Assembly (NCBI GenBank): GCA_905235495.1
Contig: CAJOMK010000044.1
Coordinates: 1-8,567, forward strand
Origin: an uncultured Methanobrevibacter sp.
Lineage (GTDB): Archaea; Methanobacteriota; Methanobacteria; Methanobacteriales; Methanobacteriaceae
DNA length: 8,567 nt
Direction of reading: 5' to 3'
A program made the translations under genes and the position numbers. The notes beneath the pieces are model-generated. The model was not told the origin of the DNA, searched no databases, and was given only the letters and a program-made list of their open reading frames with translations. Below are positions 4,616 through 8,567 of the stretch, in pieces (position 1 is the stretch's first letter; each line of letters starts with the position of its first letter).

Positions 4616-6466
4616 ATGACAAATTCTTTAGGACAGGATTTATGGGATATTTATGAAGATTTAAAAGAAGATAATAAAATAGGCTTTTTAACTGATGATG
4701 AGTTTCAGAAATACTTCTTAGGCTTTATTTCTTATAAATATTTGTCGGAAAAATTGGAAGCTTTTGTAAACAATAAGCTAAAATATGAAAATCTTGATTT
4801 TGAGGAAGCCTATAAGCATGACGATTATAAAAAATCCTTAAGAGAAGAGTCAATAAATGAGATAGGGTACTTTGTAAGGCAGGATTTTTTATTTAAGAAT
4901 ATTCTCTATTCAAATAATATTGGAAATCTTAATGATGAATTGGAGAAGGCATTCAATGAAATCAGCGATTCTTCAATCGGAACAAAAAGTGAAGAGGATT
5001 TCCAAAACCTGTTTGAAGGTGTAGATTTGAATGCATCTCAATTAGGAAAGGAAAAAAAGGATAAAAATAAAGTTATTTTTAATATTTTAGAGGCTTTAAG
5101 TTTAGTCCACTTTGATTTAGATAAGGAAGGTATGGACAACCGTATTTTTAGGAAAACCATTTTGGAAAATAGTAAATTTGATAAAATGGATAATGAATTA
5201 TCTTTGTTGGATAATAAAGTGGGTCATTGGTCCAGAAAAAGGCAGAATGAATATTATAGACTAAATGCTGAACATAATAGCATTCAAAAGGATTATGCTG
5301 ATTTGGATCGTTTAGTTGATGAAAAGATAGAATATAATTCGAAAAGTAACCTGATGGTTGAAGCAGATTATGCATATGCTAATATGGACGAAAATTTAAG
5401 TTACAATATGGAAAATAATAATGAAAAGGAAATTGATAATTTAATTGGCAGTGGTTTTGAATATTTGTTAAGTCAGTTCTCACTAAATTCATCTAATTCT
5501 GCAGATTTCTACACTCCAAATGAGGTTTCTACCTTGATTGCTGCTTTGATAGCTTCAAAGAAAAGGCATCTTGATTCTGTTTATGACCCATGCTGTGGTT
5601 CTGCCTCTTTGCTTTTAGAAATACATAAGACAATTCCATGTGATACCATTTATGGTCAGGAAATCAATGCTTCCTTTTATAATATTGCAAGGGAAAACAT
5701 GATATTGCATAATATTCATTATGAGGATTTTGATATCAAGCAAGGAGATACTTTAGAGCAGCCTCAACATTTAGGAGAATCCTTTGAGGCAGTAGTTTCT
5801 CAAATCCCATTCAATTCCAAATGGAGTGCAGACAAGTCTTTCCGCAAGGATATAAGATTTAATGAGTACAATATTCTCGCTCCACGTACTAAGGCGGATT
5901 ATGCATTCATCCAACATATGATTTATCATTTGAGGCGGGATGGCATTATGCTTGTAGTTGCACCTCTTGGAGTTTTGTTCAGAGGATCAACTGAAGGGAG
6001 AATCAGGAGAAAAATTGTTGAGGATATGAATTATCTTGATGCAGTAATTGGTTTACCTGCAAATATGTTTTTCAGCACCAATAATCCCGCTTGTCTACTT
6101 GTATTTAGGAAAGATAGGTATCCGGATGATGATGTTCTATTCATTGATGCTTCTAGTGAATTCAAGAAATCAAAACTAATTAATAGGTTAACACAAGAAG
6201 ATATTGAAAATATTGTAGAAACCTACCATTTTAGAAAGGAAAAAGAAAAATATTCCCATAGAGCAAGTTTGGATGAGATAAGCAGAAACGATTTTAATCT
6301 AAACATTCCTCGTTATGTTGATGCTTTTGAAGGTAAAGAAGAGAAAATAGATCCTAATGAATTATCCTTTAAACACAAAAAGCTTCTTGAAGAGATAGAT
6401 GTTCTCAATAGAGAGATTGAAAAGGTTTCTAAAGAGTTGAATATCAAAGATATTTTCTACAAATAA
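4616..6466 (+). CDS. hsdM: Type I restriction-modification methyltransferase subunit (HsdM-like) with altered catalytic motif and internal insertion
   Basis: N6-adenine DNA methyltransferase-like subunit, 616 residues. The N-terminal helical HsdM domain (about 1-170: MTNSLGQDLWDIYEDL, FLGFISYKYLSEKLEAF, LSLVHFDLDKEGM) and the catalytic domain (about 275-570) are both clear. The latter has GSGFEYLLSQF, FYTPNEVSTLI (298-308), SAM-binding motif I YDPCCGSASLL (323-333, usually DPACGSGG), GQEIN (347-351), KADYAFIQHMIYHL, PLGVLFRGSTEG and NLNIPRYVDAFEG; a coiled-coil tail (about 585-608) probably contacts HsdS. Motif IV, normally NPPF/NPPY after a strand like FDAVVS, reads FEAVVS-Q396-I-P-F-NSKWS. 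The catalytic Asn is Gln (codon CAA 5801-5803) and the first Pro is Ile. Between the two domains lie about 90-100 extra polar residues (about 175-272), against a short linker in ordinary HsdM. Start ATG 4616 has only a weak AGGGGT Shine-Dalgarno (4604-4609). Family is certain; whether it still methylates is doubtful. Confidence 0.9.
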   Translation: MTNSLGQDLWDIYEDLKEDNKIGFLTDDEFQKYFLGFISYKYLSEKLEAFVNNKLKYENLDFEEAYKHDDYKKSLREESINEIGYFVRQDFLFKNILYSNNIGNLNDELEKAFNEISDSSIGTKSEEDFQNLFEGVDLNASQLGKEKKDKNKVIFNILEALSLVHFDLDKEGMDNRIFRKTILENSKFDKMDNELSLLDNKVGHWSRKRQNEYYRLNAEHNSIQKDYADLDRLVDEKIEYNSKSNLMVEADYAYANMDENLSYNMENNNEKEIDNLIGSGFEYLLSQFSLNSSNSADFYTPNEVSTLIAALIASKKRHLDSVYDPCCGSASLLLEIHKTIPCDTIYGQEINASFYNIARENMILHNIHYEDFDIKQGDTLEQPQHLGESFEAVVSQIPFNSKWSADKSFRKDIRFNEYNILAPRTKADYAFIQHMIYHLRRDGIMLVVAPLGVLFRGSTEGRIRRKIVEDMNYLDAVIGLPANMFFSTNNPACLLVFRKDRYPDDDVLFIDASSEFKKSKLINRLTQEDIENIVETYHFRKEKEKYSHRASLDEISRNDFNLNIPRYVDAFEGKEEKIDPNELSFKHKKLLEEIDVLNREIEKVSKELNIKDIFYK

Positions 6467-6715
6467 CCTTTTATTTCTTTTCAAATGCTCTTGGAATATT
6501 GGTTTATACTTATTTAAATAATATACTATACAAGAAACATGTAATTTCTGGTGGAAATAAATTAATAATTATCCCTACTTCATTGGAAATATGCTGTTTC
6601 TTCTTATCAGAAAAATACTTAAAACTTCGAATAAGATTAAAGACCTATTGTTTTGATTGATTGGAAATTGCGGAATATGGAATTTAATTGGTTTGGATTA
6701 ATAGTTCCTTTGATT

Positions 6716-6801
6716 GAATTCTTTGATTATTCTAAATTCATCTCATAAAATACATTACATTCGTCTTATCTCTATTTAGAATAATCAAAAATTCTTTTTT
6801 T
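6716..6801 (+). terminator. Long-stem, large-loop hairpin followed by T7
   Basis: Arm 6722-6737 (TTTGATTATTCTAAAT) is the exact reverse complement of 6774-6789. After one bulged C (6721) the stem continues as GAATT (6716-6720) with AATTC (6790-6794), giving 21 bp in total. The loop is 36 nt (6738-6773). T7 (6795-6801) follows immediately, so it can act as a + strand terminator, either for read-through from hsdM or for a short RNA starting near 6530. The loop is much larger than in a simple terminator. Confidence 0.6.
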
Positions 6802-7038
6802 AATCTTCATTGTCAATGTCTTATTTTTACTTAATAATTTTTTAATATCCTCAATATTATTTGAAATTTTTATAAATTTTGCATATTTTTTTTTTTTCTT
6901 GATTTATAGCAAACTACTTATACTGTTAAGTGAATATTTATACTCCTAGAATTATAACTATGCTTTTAGAATATTCTTTTAACATATCACCCTTTACATT
7001 AGTTTCTAGTTTTCTTTTTTGGTATAGTTTATAATTCG

Positions 7039-7077
7039 AGTTTAGAAGCTTAAATTTTTAATCTAAGTTTCTAAACT
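7039..7077. repeat. 14-bp inverted repeat (hairpin) upstream of ppaC
   Basis: AGTTTAGAAGCTTA (7039-7052) pairs with TAAGTTTCTAAACT (7064-7077), 14 bp with one G-U and an 11-nt loop AATTTTTAATC. ATAGTTT at 7024-7030 could compete for the 3' arm (AAACTAT, 7073-7079). T7 follows at 7093-7099, 15 nt after the stem. It may be an RNA hairpin or a binding site; orientation is not certain. Confidence 0.55.
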
Positions 7078-7113
7078 ATTATCTAATGAGTCTTTTTTTA
7101 AATTTTCATAAAT

Positions 7114-7211
7114 ATTTAATAATGTGAAAAATCAAAATATTATTGTTATTTTATATAATTTATTTAATAATGTGAATAATCAAAAATATCATTATTATTT
7201 TGATATAATTT
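7114..7211. repeat. Tandem duplication of 48/50 bp carrying a TATA-like element, upstream of ppaC
   Basis: Unit 1 (7114-7161) and unit 2 (7162-7211) both begin ATTTAATAATGTGAA, continue through an AATCAAAA block and an ATTATTGTTATTTT or ATTATTATTTT block, and end in ATATAATTT. A third partial start (ATTCAATATTCG) follows at 7212. They differ by a few substitutions and a 2-bp insertion. Each unit ends in a TATA-like string (TTTATATAATTT about 7150-7161; TGATATAATTT 7201-7211), so the promoter region of ppaC has been duplicated in place. The upstream TATA would give a leader of about 55 nt; the downstream one only a few nucleotides. Confidence 0.75.
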
Positions 7212-7236
7212 ATTCAATATTCGAAAGGTGAAAAAA

Positions 7237-8154
7237 ATGAGTAAAACATATATTTTTGGACATAAAAGTCCTGATACTGACTCCATTACCTCAAGTCTTG
7301 TAATGGCAGACATTGAAACCAAATTAGGTAATGAAGTCACCGCATGCAGATTAGGTAGTCTTAACAAGGAAACTGAATATGTCTTAGATTACTTTGGTAT
7401 AGAAGCTCCAGAATTGATTGAAAAAGTTGAAGATGATGCTGATGTAATTCTTGTTGATCATAACAGTCCAGCGGAATCTGTAGACAATATAGAAAATGCA
7501 AAAATCTTAAAAGTTGTAGATCATCACAAAATAGCTTTTGAAACTTCTTATCCGTTATTTGTAAGAACTGAGCCTGTCGGCTGTACAGAAACAGTATTAT
7601 TAAAATTATACAAGGAAAATGGTTTTGTTCCAGATAAGACCATCGCTTCCTTGATGTTATCTGCAATAATCTCTGATACATTGCTTTTAAAATCTCCAAC
7701 AACCACTGAAGATGACAAGAAAGCGGTGGAAGAACTTGCAGAAATTGCTGAAGTCGATTATGAAATTTATGGTTTAGAAATGTTAAAGGCAGGAACAGAC
7801 TTATCCAGTTTCACCATTCCAGAAATCCTAAGCTTAGATGCTAAACAGATTGACTTTAAAGATGTCAAATCTATTGTAAATCAAGTAAACACTGCAGACA
7901 TTGCAGATGTAATGAAAATGAAAGATGATTTGGAAGCAGGAATGGAAAAAATCATTGAAGAAGAAGATTTAGACTTGTTCATGCTTTTAATCACTGATAT
8001 TGTAAACAGCAATTCTCAAGTGATTGCTCTTGGAAAAGATGCAGGACTTGTAGAAAAGGCTTATGACGTAAAATTGGAAGACAATACCGTTTTGTTGGAA
8101 GGTGTTGTTTCCCGTAAGAAACAAGTTGTTCCTATAATGACTGAAAATGCTTAA
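7237..8154 (+). CDS. ppaC: Manganese-dependent inorganic pyrophosphatase (family II, DHH)
   Basis: Cytosolic enzyme that hydrolyses pyrophosphate to two phosphates using Mn2+/Co2+, pulling biosynthetic reactions such as prenyl transfer and nucleic-acid synthesis forward. It is 305 residues, the usual length. Two-domain DHH architecture: GHKSPDTDS at 8-16 (metal ligands His9, Asp13, Asp15), VDHN with Asp74-His75, the DHH triad Asp95-His96-His97, RTEPVGCTETV at 110-120, Asp147 in IISDT, and the C-terminal substrate-binding SRKKQVVP at 292-299. All expected metal ligands are present, so it should be active; no CBS regulatory insert is seen. An upstream in-frame GTG (7228) would add three codons (MKK), but it lies inside the Shine-Dalgarno AGGTG (7226-7230), which is spaced 6 nt from ATG 7237, so I use 7237. 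It is transcribed alone, between the duplicated promoter repeat and a T-rich terminator. Confidence 0.96.
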   Translation: MSKTYIFGHKSPDTDSITSSLVMADIETKLGNEVTACRLGSLNKETEYVLDYFGIEAPELIEKVEDDADVILVDHNSPAESVDNIENAKILKVVDHHKIAFETSYPLFVRTEPVGCTETVLLKLYKENGFVPDKTIASLMLSAIISDTLLLKSPTTTEDDKKAVEELAEIAEVDYEIYGLEMLKAGTDLSSFTIPEILSLDAKQIDFKDVKSIVNQVNTADIADVMKMKDDLEAGMEKIIEEEDLDLFMLLITDIVNSNSQVIALGKDAGLVEKAYDVKLEDNTVLLEGVVSRKKQVVPIMTENA

Positions 8155-8200
8155 GTGCATTTTTAGTTTTAATTTTTTATTTATTTTATTTTTAGATATT
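8155..8200 (+). terminator. T-rich terminator after ppaC
   Basis: T5-T6 tracts at 8160-8195 directly follow the ppaC stop, with no hairpin, in the usual archaeal poly-U style. A promoter for the next gene must overlap this 67-bp gap; no clear TATA stands out, so partial read-through is possible. Confidence 0.5.
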
Positions 8201-8221
8201 TGATAATAAGGAGGGTAAAAT

Positions 8222-8491
8222 ATGTCAAAGATTTGTTCAAAGTGTGGTCATGAGAATAAGGATGTTGCAATATTCTGTGGAAATTGCGGTAACAGATTGG
8301 TAGCTCAAAACTTTTCCACCAATTTAAGAGGCAACAGTTCTTCAAACAGCTCTACAAACAGTTATTCAAGTAGTTCCACATCTACTGCAAAACCTAAAGC
8401 ATCTGCTAATGGATCTGATAATCTTGGTGCAATATGCTGCGGAGCGCTTATAATTTTATTTATAATAATTCTTATCATGTCACTAAAATAA
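8222..8491 (+). CDS. Small zinc-ribbon protein with C-terminal transmembrane helix
   Basis: Hypothetical protein of 89 residues with three parts. Residues 3-24 are a zinc ribbon, CSKC (5-8) and CGNC (19-22), with the typical ending GNRL; it probably binds one zinc. Residues 30-65 are a Ser/Thr/Asn-rich disordered linker. Residues about 66-87 are a hydrophobic helix (CCGALIILFIIILIM) followed by a Lys end. With no signal peptide, the ribbon should sit in the cytoplasm, tethered to the membrane by its tail. Such ribbon-linker-TM proteins are common in Methanobrevibacter and have no established function. The start is fixed by the strong Shine-Dalgarno AAGGAGGG (8208-8215), 6 nt before the ATG. 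The next frame begins 13 bp after its stop, which suggests an operon. Confidence 0.8.
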   Translation: MSKICSKCGHENKDVAIFCGNCGNRLVAQNFSTNLRGNSSSNSSTNSYSSSSTSTAKPKASANGSDNLGAICCGALIILFIIILIMSLK

Positions 8492-8504
8492 TTTTAGGGA
8501 TAAA

Positions 8505-8567
8505 ATGGATTTTAATCAATTTGGGGATAATTTAGAGGATTCCACTAATTTTTTAATTGAAAAGTTA
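8505..8567 (+). CDS. Start of an unidentified gene, cut by the window end
   Basis: ATG 8505 opens a frame of 21 codons that remains open at the last base (MDFNQFGDNLEDSTNFLIEK..., polar and probably helical). AGGGAT at 8496-8501 is a weak Shine-Dalgarno close to the start codon. The 13-bp gap from the zinc-ribbon gene suggests co-transcription. Too little is visible to name a family. Confidence 0.55.
   Translation, partial: MDFNQFGDNLEDSTNFLIEKL

Larger units (their letters stand above)
6467..7113. other. Long non-coding AT-rich intergenic region with hairpins, between hsdM and ppaC
   Basis: No convincing gene lies in these roughly 650 bp on either strand; the longest ATG frames are about 20 codons and lack Shine-Dalgarno sites. 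It does hold TATA-like elements (TTTATACT 6503-6510, TTTATAC 6937-6943), two long inverted repeats each followed by T7 (see separate entries), the palindrome AGAATATTCT (6968-6977) and a T12 tract (6886-6897). It may carry one or two small RNAs, but the support is weaker than for the 3315-3850 locus. Confidence 0.5.

Noticed and set aside
5148..5375. Open frame on the - strand within hsdM, and other antisense frames inside RNase J and ppaC
   Set aside because: They are shadows of strongly supported + strand genes, with no Shine-Dalgarno and protein sequences of unnatural composition.
6677..6748. 23-codon ATG frame (MEFNWFGLIVPLI...) in the hsdM-ppaC gap
   Set aside because: No Shine-Dalgarno, very short, and it overlaps the 6716-6794 inverted repeat. 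Its start resembles some small membrane proteins, so a gene remnant is conceivable but not supportable.
2321..7113. Insertion sequence or integrated element bounded by terminal or attachment repeats
   Set aside because: The block looks accessory, but I found no transposase, integrase, tRNA gene or matching end repeats within the window.
7228..7236. GTG start adding MKK to the pyrophosphatase
   Set aside because: The GTG forms part of the Shine-Dalgarno AGGTG for ATG 7237, and family members begin right before the Y-I-F-G-H-K-S-P-D motif.

Overview
The window is very AT-rich and reads as a stretch of chromosome from a methanogenic archaeon of the order Methanobacteriales, most likely Methanobrevibacter or a close relative. 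The evidence is an archaeal-type RNase J next to a short-chain isoprenyl diphosphate synthase (idsA), archaeal BRE/TATA promoters, poly-T terminators, a family II pyrophosphatase, and a small zinc-ribbon membrane protein of a style common in that group. All genes are on the + strand. The genus is inferred; no 16S or other marker is present.

Layout. Positions 2-973 hold the C-terminal two thirds of RNase J, cut by the window edge. Positions 1097-2092 hold idsA, which makes the C15/C20 precursors of archaeal membrane lipids. Positions 2321-3090 hold a membrane-anchored surface-type protein broken by a one-base frameshift near 2824: the first 170 codons are in one frame and about 87 clearly coding codons follow in another. 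Positions 3091-4013 contain no protein gene. They do contain a strong BRE/TATA promoter (3277-3291), about 530 bp rich in nested inverted repeats, and two T8 tracts (3843-3866). I read this as an undescribed structured non-coding RNA. Its 3' end carries three tandem stem-loops that each display GGGGGTG in the loop.

Positions 4014-6466 encode a type I restriction-modification-like pair in the unusual order S then M. HsdS is half-size, with a single target-recognition domain. HsdM has a long insertion before its catalytic domain, and its catalytic NPPF/Y motif reads Q-I-P-F. No hsdR is present. Positions 6467-7236 are again non-coding, with two long hairpins followed by T7 tracts and a 48/50-bp tandem repeat that duplicates a TATA-like element just upstream of ppaC. 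Positions 7237-8154 encode the manganese-dependent pyrophosphatase, 8222-8491 a zinc-ribbon/transmembrane protein, and 8505 onward the start of another gene cut by the window end.

How it fits together. The housekeeping genes at both ends (RNase J, idsA, ppaC) flank an accessory segment of about 4.9 kb (2.3-7.2 kb). idsA releases pyrophosphate that PpaC can hydrolyse. The accessory segment is the most interesting part: a candidate structured RNA lies directly upstream of, and co-directional with, an orphan S-M pair whose methyltransferase may be catalytically altered. Whether RNA and proteins form one system is inference from adjacency only.
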